Origin: Mycobacterium sp. Aquia_213
GTDB taxonomy: Bacteria; Actinomycetota; Actinomycetes; Mycobacteriales; Mycobacteriaceae
Reading direction: 5' to 3'
Length of the DNA: 64,000 bases
NCBI RefSeq assembly: GCF_026625985.1
Contig: NZ_CP113116.1
Location: 620,001-684,000, forward strand
This document shows positions 26,729-34,930 of this stretch, piece after piece. The notes under the pieces were generated by a model. That model saw only the letters and a program-made list of their open reading frames with translations. It was not told the origin of the DNA and made no database searches. The number at the start of each line of letters is the position of its first letter. Position 1 is the stretch's first letter. Both the position numbers and the translations under genes were made by a program.

Positions 26729-27604
26729 ATGACGACGGCTCCTGAACAGTTCTCCACCTCGGGGATGGGCGGCATTCGTATCGCCGCTGACCGGCAGGGC
26801 GATCCGCTTTCGCGGGCGGTGGTGTTCCTGCACGGCGGGGGGCAGACCCGGCGTTCCTGGGGCCGTGCGGCGGCCGCGGTCGCCAATCGCGGCTGGCAAG
26901 CCGTCACGATCGATTTGCGCGGTCATGGCGAGTCGGACTGGTCCAGCGAAGGCGACTATCGCGTCGTCAGCTTCGCCGCCGATGTCCAAGAGGTGCTGCG
27001 GGGCCTGCCCCCGAAACCGGTGCTGGTGGGCGCCTCGCTGGGCGGATTCACTTCGATGCTGCTGGCGGGGGAGATCTCGCCCGGCATCGCCAGTGCCGTC
27101 GTTCTTGTCGACATCGTTCCCAACATGGAGCAATCGGGGGCGAATCGCATTCACAGCTTCATGTCCGACCGGGTGGAATCCGGCTTCGCCTCACTTGAGG
27201 AAGTCGCCGACGCGATCGCCGAATACAACCCCCACCGCCCCCGGCCGACCGATCTCGACGGCTTGACCACCAACCTGCGCCGTCGCGGCGATCGCTGGTA
27301 TTGGCACTGGGATCCCCAATTCATCAGTGGCACCGCGGCTTTCCCGCCATTCGAGGTCACCGACGCCGATCGCATGCACACCGCCGTCGAGGCGATCCTG
27401 CGCAGCGGTGTGCCCATGCTCCTGGTTCGTGGCCAAGTGAGCGACCTGGTCAGCCAGGAGCGCGCCGACGAATTTTTGGCGCGCTTTCCTGAGGTCGAGT
27501 TCACCGATGTCCACGGTGCGGGGCATATGGTCGCCGGCGATCGCAACGACGTGTTCGCCGGAGCCGTGCTGGATTTCCTGTCCCGCCACGTCGACGCGGG
27601 ATAA
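26729..27604 (+). CDS. Alpha/beta-fold hydrolase
   Basis: This 291-residue hydrolase shows FLHGGGQTRRSW (oxyanion region), the nucleophile elbow VGASLGGFTS near residue 107 with serine in GASLGG, and a C-terminal catalytic histidine in DVHGAGHMVAGD. The cap region is short. It diverges from the amine oxidase gene across 160 bp. Such proteins in mycobacteria include peroxidases and esterases; no specific substrate can be assigned. Confidence 0.85.
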   Translation: MTTAPEQFSTSGMGGIRIAADRQGDPLSRAVVFLHGGGQTRRSWGRAAAAVANRGWQAVTIDLRGHGESDWSSEGDYRVVSFAADVQEVLRGLPPKPVLVGASLGGFTSMLLAGEISPGIASAVVLVDIVPNMEQSGANRIHSFMSDRVESGFASLEEVADAIAEYNPHRPRPTDLDGLTTNLRRRGDRWYWHWDPQFISGTAAFPPFEVTDADRMHTAVEAILRSGVPMLLVRGQVSDLVSQERADEFLARFPEVEFTDVHGAGHMVAGDRNDVFAGAVLDFLSRHVDAG

Positions 27605-27727
27605 CTTCGCTGCCGTTTGAGAAGTGCGCCCGGCCATTGCGAACCTCCTGTTACGGTCCCTAATATTTGTTCCGAAGAATCGCCGTCGGCGTCACTGGAT
27701 CGTCGGCACAACCGAATGGGATGGCCG

Positions 27728-27943
27728 ATGACGACCGACGCCGAACTGCGTGACCGGGTGGCCCGCCTGGAAGCCCGAGCCGAGATCTTCGACTGCGTGC
27801 AGCGCTACGCACGGGGCATCGATCGACGTGATCGGGAGCTGCTGCGCTCGGCTTATCACGACGATGCGGTCGCCGCGCACGACCGCAGAGATCCGCCCTA
27901 TGACCGGCCACTGTCGGCGACCCGGGGGGGCGCAAACCCGTAA
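27728..27943 (+). pseudogene. Truncated SnoaL/NTF2-like domain protein
   Basis: The frame beginning MTTDAELRDRVARLEARAEI and continuing to DRRDRELLRSAYHDDAV matches the N-terminus of SnoaL-like (NTF2-fold) proteins, which normally run to about 150 residues. After HDDAV the sequence turns into unrelated HDRRDPPYDRPLSATRGG and stops at 71 residues, so roughly half the domain is missing. It is interpreted as a 3'-deleted remnant, though a very short expressed protein cannot be excluded. Confidence 0.6.
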
Positions 27944-28022
27944 CGGCGGTCCGCCGCCCCTCTGACCAGCTACAAGTCGCCTTCGGCTGGTAGCATCCTG
28001 GCCCGACATAGAGGAGAGCGGC

Positions 28023-28667
28023 GTGGTTATAGCGCGGTTGCAGGGGTTGGGGTTGTCCGTTGCCTTGATGGCGGCGGCGACGATGTTCGCGAATACGGCT
28101 GCGGCAGAGGCGCCGCCGACGCCGGGCGTGCAGCTCGAAGATGAAAGCGGAAAGTGCACAGCGGGTTTCGCGGCCCAGGGCGATGATGGCAGCTATTACT
28201 TGCTGACCAGCGGGCACTGCGACGCGCACGACGGTTCGACGTGGACCTACGGCGCGAGCGTCCCGCTCGGAACGATCACCGCCAGTGAGAAAGAAGGCGA
28301 CAAGCGCGACGCCGCCATCATCCGCCTCAACCCTGCCGTCGGTGTGCCGACCGGTGGTGTCGGCGGTTTGATGGTGCGAGATGTGTTGGGCAGCAGCCAA
28401 CTTAAGGTGGGTACGCCCTTTTGCAAGCTGGGGGCGGTTACGGGGGAGACCTGCGGCACGATCACCAGCATCGACGGCGACGTGGTCGAAGCCAGCGTGT
28501 TTAGTCTGGGGGGCGACAGCGGCAGTCCCGGCTACGTGAAGAACGACGACGGCAGCGTGAGCGCGGTCGGCATCTTGATGTCCTCGCCCGAGGGTGACGA
28601 CAACACCACGTACTTCACCCTCGTGCAGCCGCTGCTGGGCAAGTGGGGAATCCACCTCCTGCCCTGA
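28023..28667 (+). CDS. Secreted trypsin-like serine protease
   Basis: This 214-residue secreted protein has a signal peptide ending near ANTAAA (residue 28). Its chymotrypsin-fold catalytic triad is visible as LTSGHC (His65), KRDAAIIRL (Asp96) and GGDSGSP (Ser166), plus two further cysteines likely to pair. It resembles the small Rv1815-type proteases of mycobacteria. The GTG at 28023 follows GAGGAGAGC. It acts outside the membrane; the substrate is unknown. Confidence 0.85.
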   Translation: MVIARLQGLGLSVALMAAATMFANTAAAEAPPTPGVQLEDESGKCTAGFAAQGDDGSYYLLTSGHCDAHDGSTWTYGASVPLGTITASEKEGDKRDAAIIRLNPAVGVPTGGVGGLMVRDVLGSSQLKVGTPFCKLGAVTGETCGTITSIDGDVVEASVFSLGGDSGSPGYVKNDDGSVSAVGILMSSPEGDDNTTYFTLVQPLLGKWGIHLLP

Positions 28668-28835
28668 CGGGTGCCGCGCCGTCGGCCGCGGGAAACCACG
28701 GTTTCGCCGAGCTCGGTAGTGGGTACAAGCCGGACCGGTGTCTTGCGTACGGACCGGCCCTGCCCGGTAGGGTCCGTAGGTGTTGACAGCGGCGAACGTG
28801 AAGGTAGCGGCACCAGCAACACGAAGGAGTGGGCG

Positions 28836-29300
28836 GTGAAACGTGAGATCGTGATCGGCGCGGCGGGCGTGGCCATGGTGGTCGCAAGCTGTGTCGGCTG
28901 TTCGAGCAACAAGTCCAACACCGGTGCATCGGGTACGGCAGCGGCACCGGCCGGCCCCCAGGTCATCGTGGACGGCCAAAAGCAGAACGTCACCGGCGCG
29001 GTCACTTGTACGCCGGCCGGTGACAACATCAACATCGGCATCGGTGATGCCTCCGCGGGCGTGGGCGCGGTGATCAGCACCGCCAACCCGCCCATCGTGC
29101 ACGCGGTCGGGCTGGGCAACGTCAACGGCATCGCCCTCGGCTATTCCGATGCCGCGCCGAACCAGGCCAGCAACGCCGGGGCCGCGGTGGACGGCAAGAC
29201 CTACGCGATCAAGGGCACCGCAACCGGGACCGACATGACGAACCCGGATCAGCCGCAGACGATAACCAAGCCTTTTGAGATGGACCTGACCTGCCCGTAG
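28836..29300 (+). CDS. LpqH-like (19-kDa family) lipoprotein
   Basis: This 154-residue lipoprotein has an N-terminal signal ending in a lipobox-like VGC (MVVASCVGCSS, acceptor Cys near residue 22), a Ser/Thr/Ala-rich linker, and a beta-rich domain (QVIVDGQKQNVTGAVTC, KPFEMDLTCP) with the two conserved cysteines of the LpqH/LppE family. In M. tuberculosis LpqH is an abundant surface lipoprotein and TLR2 ligand. The GTG at 28836 follows AAGGAGTGGGC. Confidence 0.85.
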   Translation: MKREIVIGAAGVAMVVASCVGCSSNKSNTGASGTAAAPAGPQVIVDGQKQNVTGAVTCTPAGDNINIGIGDASAGVGAVISTANPPIVHAVGLGNVNGIALGYSDAAPNQASNAGAAVDGKTYAIKGTATGTDMTNPDQPQTITKPFEMDLTCP

Positions 29301-29350
29301 CGCGGGCCAATGAGACGTCGTCGGGGCCGAACCCCAGAGGAGACGCAGCT

Positions 29351-30283
29351 ATGTCTAAGAAGCGTGTCAGCGCGATAGCGCTCGCGGCGGGGCTCAGTAT
29401 CTCGGCGTTGAACCCGGGATTCGCGAGTGCCTTCCCACTCGACCCACCGCCGCCGTGCCCGGGCGGCAACTGCCACGGTGGTCCCGGCGGGCCCGGTGGT
29501 GGACCGCACAGCCCGGAAGCGCCGGCAACCTCTGTCGCGCCGGCATCCACGGCGGTTCCGCAGACCACCGCCGCGCCGCAGACCACGGCCGCCCCTCAGA
29601 CGACGGCCGCGCCGCAGACCACCGAGCAGCCGAGTCCGCACACCACCGCGCCGCAAACAACCGCGAGTGCGCCGACCACGACCGCACCTGCCACGCAGAC
29701 CACGACGCCGCCGGTCACCCAAACGACGACGCCGGCCGAACAGACCACAACGCCGCCGAGCTCACACACGACGACGCCGGCCGAACAAACGACCACTGCC
29801 CCGAGCTCCCAAACCACGACGCCGGCGGGCAGCCAAACCACCTCGCCGTCCGGACAGCGGCCCACCCGGACCGTGGTCGCGCCGAGCACTCAACCTCCGC
29901 ACGAGCCCTACCAGCCGCGTGGCACCTACCTGACGGCCACCGCCGAGATCGGCGGTCCGATGGACTCGTCCGTCGGCTTCAGCATCGTCGGCCACGGGGC
30001 ACCGCCTCCGCCGCCGCCGCGGGGCTGGGGCTGGAACGATGGTCCGCCTCCGGGCCACCCGCCGCCACACTGGCAAGGCCCGCCGCCTCCGGGTGGCTGG
30101 GACGGACCGCCGCCTGCCGGTGGCTGGAACCGCCCGTGGGCCGGGCCGCCGCGTGACGTGGTGTATGCCCGCTCCAACTTCTCGCCGTTCGCCTACAACA
30201 CCTTCACCGTCGTTCCGGTCTTCAACTGGCAGTTCGGCGGCTGGGGTTACTGGTTCTTCGGCGTGTGGATTCCGCTTTACTGA
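29351..30283 (+). CDS. Secreted Thr/Pro-rich (mucin-like) repeat protein
   Basis: This 310-residue protein has a signal peptide (SAIALAAGLSISALNPGFASA), then Pro/Gly-rich sequence, a Thr/Pro repeat domain (about 65-165), a second Pro/Gly-rich zone with repeated GPPPPGGW-like motifs (about 215-275), and an aromatic C-terminus (FNWQFGGWGYWFFGVWIPLY). The Thr-rich repeats are likely O-mannosylation sites. It is probably an envelope-associated or secreted protein of unknown function. Confidence 0.8.
   Translation: MSKKRVSAIALAAGLSISALNPGFASAFPLDPPPPCPGGNCHGGPGGPGGGPHSPEAPATSVAPASTAVPQTTAAPQTTAAPQTTAAPQTTEQPSPHTTAPQTTASAPTTTAPATQTTTPPVTQTTTPAEQTTTPPSSHTTTPAEQTTTAPSSQTTTPAGSQTTSPSGQRPTRTVVAPSTQPPHEPYQPRGTYLTATAEIGGPMDSSVGFSIVGHGAPPPPPPRGWGWNDGPPPGHPPPHWQGPPPPGGWDGPPPAGGWNRPWAGPPRDVVYARSNFSPFAYNTFTVVPVFNWQFGGWGYWFFGVWIPLY
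29560..29850 (+). repeat. Degenerate short repeats coding AAPQTT and TTPAEQTT units
   Basis: Within the secreted protein gene, an 18-bp unit coding AAPQTT is repeated about four times from 29565. It is followed by longer units coding variants of TTTPAEQTTTPPSSH about three times. Such tracts vary in copy number by slippage. Confidence 0.75.
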
Positions 30284-30305
30284 CGACCACAGCGAAATCC
30301 CGTAG

Positions 30306-31076
30306 TTGGAACGACGATTCGTCAGGCTGGGCCGCGACGGCGGCCTGGTCACCGTCGAGCTGATCAATTCCAAGACGCTCAACATCTTGGGTAGCGGGGC
30401 CATCGAGGAACTGACCCAGGCATTCCGCTTGATCGGCCACGACGGCGACGTCCGGGTCGTGGTGTTGCGCGGAGCGGGTGAGCAGGCATTCATCGGCGGG
30501 GCCGACATCAACGAGATGGTCGATCTGGATCGGTCCACCGGCGAGGTTTTCATCCGGCGCCTCGCGGGCTTGTGTGAGGCGATTCGCGAATGCCCGGTGC
30601 CCGTCGTCGCCCGGCTCGCGGGTTGGTGCCTCGGCGGCGGCCTGGAGGTCGCGATCTCCTGCGATCTGCGAATCGCGGAGTCGGGGGCTAAATTCGGGAT
30701 GCCGGAAGTGGCCGTCGGGATCCCATCGGTTATCCACTCGGCCTTGTTGCCCGCGCTGATCGGGGCCTCGCATGCGGGCTGGCTATTGCTGACCGGCGAG
30801 ACGATCGACGCGGAGACGGCGGCCGGTTGGGGGCTTGTCCATGAGGTCGTCGCCCCCGAAGAACTCGACCGTCGCATCGCCGACCTCACGACGAAACTCA
30901 GTGGCTTCGGCACGTCCGCGGTCCGCCAACAAAAGCGCCTGCTCAACAAATGGTTCGACATGACCGTTCATGGGGCGATCGAGGACAGCGTCGAGCAGTT
31001 CGGTCTGGCATTCCTGACCGGCGAGCCCCAGCAGCACATGCGGGCGTTCCTCTCCCGCAAGCGCGACAAGAGTTAG
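30306..31076 (+). CDS. Enoyl-CoA hydratase/isomerase family protein
   Basis: This 256-residue crotonase has the CoA/active-site motif FIGGADINEMVDL near residues 59-71 and the oxyanion/glycine motif GWCLGGGLEVAISCDLRIAE near 100-120, followed by KFGMPEVAVGIPSV. The TTG at 30306 gives the natural N-terminus. It probably hydrates or isomerises an unsaturated acyl-CoA. No linked pathway genes are visible. Confidence 0.85.
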   Translation: MERRFVRLGRDGGLVTVELINSKTLNILGSGAIEELTQAFRLIGHDGDVRVVVLRGAGEQAFIGGADINEMVDLDRSTGEVFIRRLAGLCEAIRECPVPVVARLAGWCLGGGLEVAISCDLRIAESGAKFGMPEVAVGIPSVIHSALLPALIGASHAGWLLLTGETIDAETAAGWGLVHEVVAPEELDRRIADLTTKLSGFGTSAVRQQKRLLNKWFDMTVHGAIEDSVEQFGLAFLTGEPQQHMRAFLSRKRDKS

Positions 31077-31141
31077 TCCCCGCGTCCGCTGACCGTGGGT
31101 GTGCCGTGGTCAAGGTTGTTGCGGCACTCGTTCCGAAAAAC

Positions 31142-31160
31142 TAAGGTAAGCCTAAGCTTA
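31142..31160. promoter_or_regulatory. IdeR/DtxR-type iron box
   Basis: TAAGGTAAGCCTAAGCTTA matches the 19-bp DtxR/IdeR consensus TTAGGTTAGSCTAACCTAA at 15 of 19 positions and lies 42 bp before the start of the flavoprotein reductase gene. Iron-loaded IdeR represses such promoters, so expression would rise during iron starvation. The match is direct; binding is inferred. Confidence 0.7.
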
Positions 31161-31202
31161 TGGAGACGGTGAGTCTCGCGCGCGACGACAACGGGAGCGA
31201 TC

Positions 31203-32837
31203 ATGACTTCTCAACCGGAATTCTCGCTGGTTGTCGGCTACGGCAGTGACATGGGCAATGCCGAGGATGCCGCCATGACGTTTGCCGAAGCGGTCGAAGA
31301 GGCCCTCGGCATCAGCGCCGCCGCAATCGAACTCAACCAGGTCGAGCCGGCCGACCTGCAGTCGGCGACTCACTTCGTCGTCGTGTGTTCGACGTGGGGC
31401 GAGGGCGAGTTCCCGGACAACGCCTCGTTGTTCTGGGAGGCGATCAGCGCCGAGGGGGCCGAGCGGCTTGAGCATTTGAGGTTCGCGGTGCTTGCCCTCG
31501 GTGACACCGGATACGAGCAGTTCTGCAACGCTGGGCGGCTCCTCGACGAGCAACTGGGCGCCCTGGGCGGCATCCGGCTGATGGACCGAGTCGATGTCGA
31601 CGGCGTCTATGTGGCCGAGGCCGAGGCGTGGACGAACGATCTCGTCAAGCTGCTGGTGGCCGGCCGCACCGATCCCGCCCCCGCGGTGGTCGTCAGCGTG
31701 CCGGAGGTGCTCCCGGCCGACAATGCCGAACAGGCCCGCCGCGATCGCAGTCAACCGCTTTTTGATGCGCGCATCGTGGTCAACCGACTGCTCACCACAG
31801 CCGAGTCCGACAAGGAGGTCCGCCACTACGAGGTGGACCTGTTCGGTTCCGGGATCGCTTACGACACAGGCGATTCCATCGCTGTGCATGCCAGCAACGA
31901 TCCGATCCTCGTCAACGCGATCCTGAGCGAGCTCGGCGTGGGCGCCGACCATGCCGTCATGGGCTATGACGAGCGGCTCGGGACGCTGCTCGCCGATCAC
32001 CTGGAGATCCGGACACCGTCGCGAGCGCTGCAGACATTGGTCGCCTCCCGAACTCCGGACGCGGCCAGCGCGCTGGGCCCCGAAGCCGTTGCCGGGCCGG
32101 GCTCTTGGTGGTACGGCAAGGACGTGCTCGACCTGATCAGGCTGGGCGAGCTGACCGTCGATGAAGTCGTCGACACCCTGCGCCCACTTCAGTCGCGCGA
32201 CTATTCGATCGCGTCGAGCCCGCTGGTGCATCCCGACCAGGTGCACCTGACGGTGGCGTCGGTGCGCTACACGGTCGGAGATCGCCGGCATGGCGGCGTG
32301 GCCTCGACTTTCCTGGCGGACCGCGGCGACACGGTACGGGTTCACCTGCGGCCCAACCATTCCTTCCGCCTGCCCGCGGCCGACGTGCCCATCATCATGA
32401 TCGGTCCGGGCACCGGCATTGCACCGTTTCGCGGGTTCCTGCAGGAACGGCAGGCCGTCGGCGCGTCGGGCCGCGCGTGGTTGTTCTTCGGGGACCGCCG
32501 GCGCGGCTGCGATTACCTCTACGGCGACGAGCTCGACGCGTTCGTCGCGTCCGGCACCCTCACCCGACTCGACTGCGCGTTCTCCCGTGACGGGGCGGCC
32601 GGAGACCCGAAACAGTATGTGCAGCACCGCATGTGGGAGAACTCAGCGGATATCTTCAGCTGGCTACAGGACGGCGCATACGTGTACGTGTGCGGGGACG
32701 CCGAACGAATGGCCAAGGACGTCGACGCGGCCCTGCGCGGCATTGTGGCCCGCGGCGGCGGAATGGACGACGCCGCCGCGCACGCGTATGTCAACGAGCT
32801 GATGAAGAACCATCGCTATCTGCGCGACGTTTACTGA
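31203..32837 (+). CDS. Diflavin reductase (CysJ/cytochrome P450 reductase-like)
   Basis: This 544-residue protein has three parts. The first is an N-terminal flavodoxin domain (VVGYGSDMGNAEDAA; CSTWGEGEFPDNA). The second is an FAD-binding domain with RDYSIASSPLVHP (RxYS motif, about residue 331). The third is a C-terminal NADPH domain with GPGTGIAPFRGFLQER, FFGDRRRGCDYLY, YVCGDAERMAKDV and a terminal aromatic (RDVY). It passes electrons from NADPH through FAD and FMN to a partner such as sulfite reductase or a heme enzyme. An IdeR box upstream suggests a role in iron acquisition or iron-starved metabolism. Confidence 0.88.
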   Translation: MTSQPEFSLVVGYGSDMGNAEDAAMTFAEAVEEALGISAAAIELNQVEPADLQSATHFVVVCSTWGEGEFPDNASLFWEAISAEGAERLEHLRFAVLALGDTGYEQFCNAGRLLDEQLGALGGIRLMDRVDVDGVYVAEAEAWTNDLVKLLVAGRTDPAPAVVVSVPEVLPADNAEQARRDRSQPLFDARIVVNRLLTTAESDKEVRHYEVDLFGSGIAYDTGDSIAVHASNDPILVNAILSELGVGADHAVMGYDERLGTLLADHLEIRTPSRALQTLVASRTPDAASALGPEAVAGPGSWWYGKDVLDLIRLGELTVDEVVDTLRPLQSRDYSIASSPLVHPDQVHLTVASVRYTVGDRRHGGVASTFLADRGDTVRVHLRPNHSFRLPAADVPIIMIGPGTGIAPFRGFLQERQAVGASGRAWLFFGDRRRGCDYLYGDELDAFVASGTLTRLDCAFSRDGAAGDPKQYVQHRMWENSADIFSWLQDGAYVYVCGDAERMAKDVDAALRGIVARGGGMDDAAAHAYVNELMKNHRYLRDVY

Positions 32838-33443
32838 TCAGTCGCCGCTGAGCGCCCGGATGCGCGCGGCCAGCACCTCGGTCCACTCGGCGAGGTAGTG
32901 ATCGTCGGGCACTCGCGTCTCGGACTGATGAAACAGGCAGGTCGCGAAGCGGGCACCGAGGACACCGTTCACGCCGAGCGCGGCCAAAATCTTGGCCTGT
33001 TGTTGCGCGATCGTGGGTGCCCAGGCGGTAATCCACTCTGCCAGTTCGGCATTGAGGGTATCGACGAGGGCGGCATAGGCGGTGTCCAGGCGGGCGGATC
33101 GACCCGCGGAGGTGCGCGCTGCGATCTGCAGGAGTTCGATTTCTTCGTCGATGACCGAGAGCAAGTACCTGCCCAGGACGGTCAACTCGGCGTGCATGTC
33201 GCCGAGGCCCGCGAAAAGGCTGCGAATGTCGTGCATGGCGTGGCGGCGGTCCAGCTGGCGATCGATGCCGGCGTTCAGCAGCTCTTCTTTGGATTTGAAA
33301 TGGTGATACAGGGCTCCAGAGCCGGCTGCCAAGCCGGCGGCGGCTTCAATCTGGGAGACACTGGTCGCATCGAATCCCTTGGCACTGAAAAGCCGCATGG
33401 CCTCGCCGACCAGCCGGTCCCGTGTTGACGCGGGTGTCGTCAT
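32838..33443 (-). CDS. TetR family transcriptional regulator
   Basis: This 201-residue regulator has a typical N-terminal HTH (RDRLVGEAMRLFSAKGFDAT, then IEAAAGLAAGSGALYHHF) and a helical ligand domain. The ATG at 33443 (MTTPAST) is preferred over an upstream alternative. It diverges from the ABC1 kinase gene, and the intergenic region carries two perfect palindromes suited to autoregulation. The TGA meets the preceding reductase gene with no gap. Confidence 0.88.
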   Translation of the reverse strand: MTTPASTRDRLVGEAMRLFSAKGFDATSVSQIEAAAGLAAGSGALYHHFKSKEELLNAGIDRQLDRRHAMHDIRSLFAGLGDMHAELTVLGRYLLSVIDEEIELLQIAARTSAGRSARLDTAYAALVDTLNAELAEWITAWAPTIAQQQAKILAALGVNGVLGARFATCLFHQSETRVPDDHYLAEWTEVLAARIRALSGD

Positions 33444-33454
33444 TGACCCCTCCA

Positions 33455-33481
33455 AAGTGATCACTTACCTTGTACAAGGTA
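33455..33481. promoter_or_regulatory. Paired palindromic operators in the TetR/ABC1 divergent promoter
   Basis: Two perfect palindromes abut: AAGTGATCACTT (33455-33466) and TACCTTGTACAAGGTA (33466-33481). They lie 12-38 bp upstream of the TetR start and 34 bp before the ABC1 kinase start, a position expected for TetR autoregulation and control of the divergent gene. Confidence 0.65.
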
Positions 33482-33514
33482 CCACTTTAATAGCCAGGAT
33501 TGGGTGAAGGCCGA

Positions 33515-34930
33515 ATGCCGCATCACGACGGCCCGCTCCCGCAGGGCAGGATCCACCGCACCATGCCGTTGGTGGGCTTCACCGCGAGGGCCGCCGGCGG
33601 CCGACTTGTCGCGGGATTGCGAGAGCGCGCGGGGGACGACGGCGCGGTCGAACGGTTCCACGAACGCACCGCCGAGCGCTACACCGAATTACTCGGGCAT
33701 TCCAAGGGTGTCCTGATGAAGCTCGGCCAGATCATGTCGATGATCGACACCCGTGCGCTGGGCACGGGCGGGTTCTGGCCATATCAGAGAGCCATGAGCC
33801 GGCTGCAGGCCGACGCTCCGCCGATGCATCCCGACCTGGTTCGTGAAGTCCTCGACGCCGAACTCGGTTCAGCCGTCCACCAGTTCGCGGACTTCACCGA
33901 TGAGCCGATCGCTGCCGCGTCGATCGGTCAAGTGCACCGCGCGGTCTTGCACGACGGTCGCCAGGTTGCCGTCAAGATCCAGTACCCCGGTGTGGGTCAG
34001 GCAATCCGCGATGATCTGGCCAATACGGAGTTGCTGGCGACGTTTGTGCGGTTCTTCACGTCGGCGTCGGGAGTGAAGCCGGATGTGCGGTCGGTGGCGC
34101 GCGAGGCGGCGCGGCGGATTTCCGAAGAGATCGACTATCGTCACGAGGCAGCCAGCATTGCGGCGTTCGGTGAACTCTATCGGGGCCACCCGTTTATCCG
34201 AGTTCCCGACGTCATTCCCGGCGCGTCCACCGATCGGGTGCTGACGATGACCTACCTCGACGGGATGGACTGGGCGCAAGCACAACAGGCCGATCAGGAT
34301 CTGAAAAACAGCTGGGCAGAGGCCATCCTGCGTTTCAGCCAAGGAAATTTCCGGCACGCGAACCTGCTGCACGCCGACCCCCACCCAGGGAACTACCGAT
34401 TCAGCAATGATGGCACCGTCGGTTTCGTCGACTACGGCTGCGTGAAGGTCCTGCCCGAACGGCAGCGCTGGCTCTGGGTCGCCATGATGCGCGCCTTGAT
34501 CGAGCGCCGCAAACTCGACTACCGCGACCTCATGGTGCAGGCCGGCTTCCTCACCGCCGACTCCGACCTGACCGCTGATGAGCTACATCTCTGGCAGTCG
34601 GAAATGCTCTATGAGGTCATCGCGGCGCCCCAGCCGGCCACCTACACGCCCGAGACGATGGCACGCACCATGCACGGCTTGCTCGACCTGCGTAACGTCG
34701 ACCATCCCCTGAACCGCATGCGCGCGCCCGACGATTACGTGTTCAGCCCACGCCTCCAACTCGCCATCTTCAGTGTGTGCGTTGGCCTGCGTGCGACCCT
34801 GCCGGCCCGGTCGATCATCGACGACATGGACGGCGTAGCGAAGCCGGTGACTGAAATGGGCAAGCTGCACCACGCCTGGGTCCGCGAGCGCCGTCTCCCG
34901 TCGGCATTGGGCCGCCATGACCATCCCTGA
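33515..34930 (+). CDS. ABC1/UbiB atypical kinase family protein
   Basis: The roughly 471-residue protein carries the ABC1 family signatures: KLGQIMSMID (KxGQ, about residue 69), AASIGQVHRAVL, AVKIQYPG (catalytic lysine), HADPHPGNY and FVDYGCV. UbiB-like proteins are atypical kinases or ATPases linked to lipid or quinone metabolism. The ATG at 33515 is chosen; a TTG at 33500 is in frame. The gene overlaps the following P450 gene by 14 bp, so the two are probably co-transcribed under the divergent TetR. Confidence 0.88.
   Translation: MPHHDGPLPQGRIHRTMPLVGFTARAAGGRLVAGLRERAGDDGAVERFHERTAERYTELLGHSKGVLMKLGQIMSMIDTRALGTGGFWPYQRAMSRLQADAPPMHPDLVREVLDAELGSAVHQFADFTDEPIAAASIGQVHRAVLHDGRQVAVKIQYPGVGQAIRDDLANTELLATFVRFFTSASGVKPDVRSVAREAARRISEEIDYRHEAASIAAFGELYRGHPFIRVPDVIPGASTDRVLTMTYLDGMDWAQAQQADQDLKNSWAEAILRFSQGNFRHANLLHADPHPGNYRFSNDGTVGFVDYGCVKVLPERQRWLWVAMMRALIERRKLDYRDLMVQAGFLTADSDLTADELHLWQSEMLYEVIAAPQPATYTPETMARTMHGLLDLRNVDHPLNRMRAPDDYVFSPRLQLAIFSVCVGLRATLPARSIIDDMDGVAKPVTEMGKLHHAWVRERRLPSALGRHDHP

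Noticed and set aside
31158..32627. 489-codon minus-strand frame opposite the diflavin reductase
   Set aside because: The plus strand shows all flavodoxin, FAD and NADPH motifs; the antisense frame has none.
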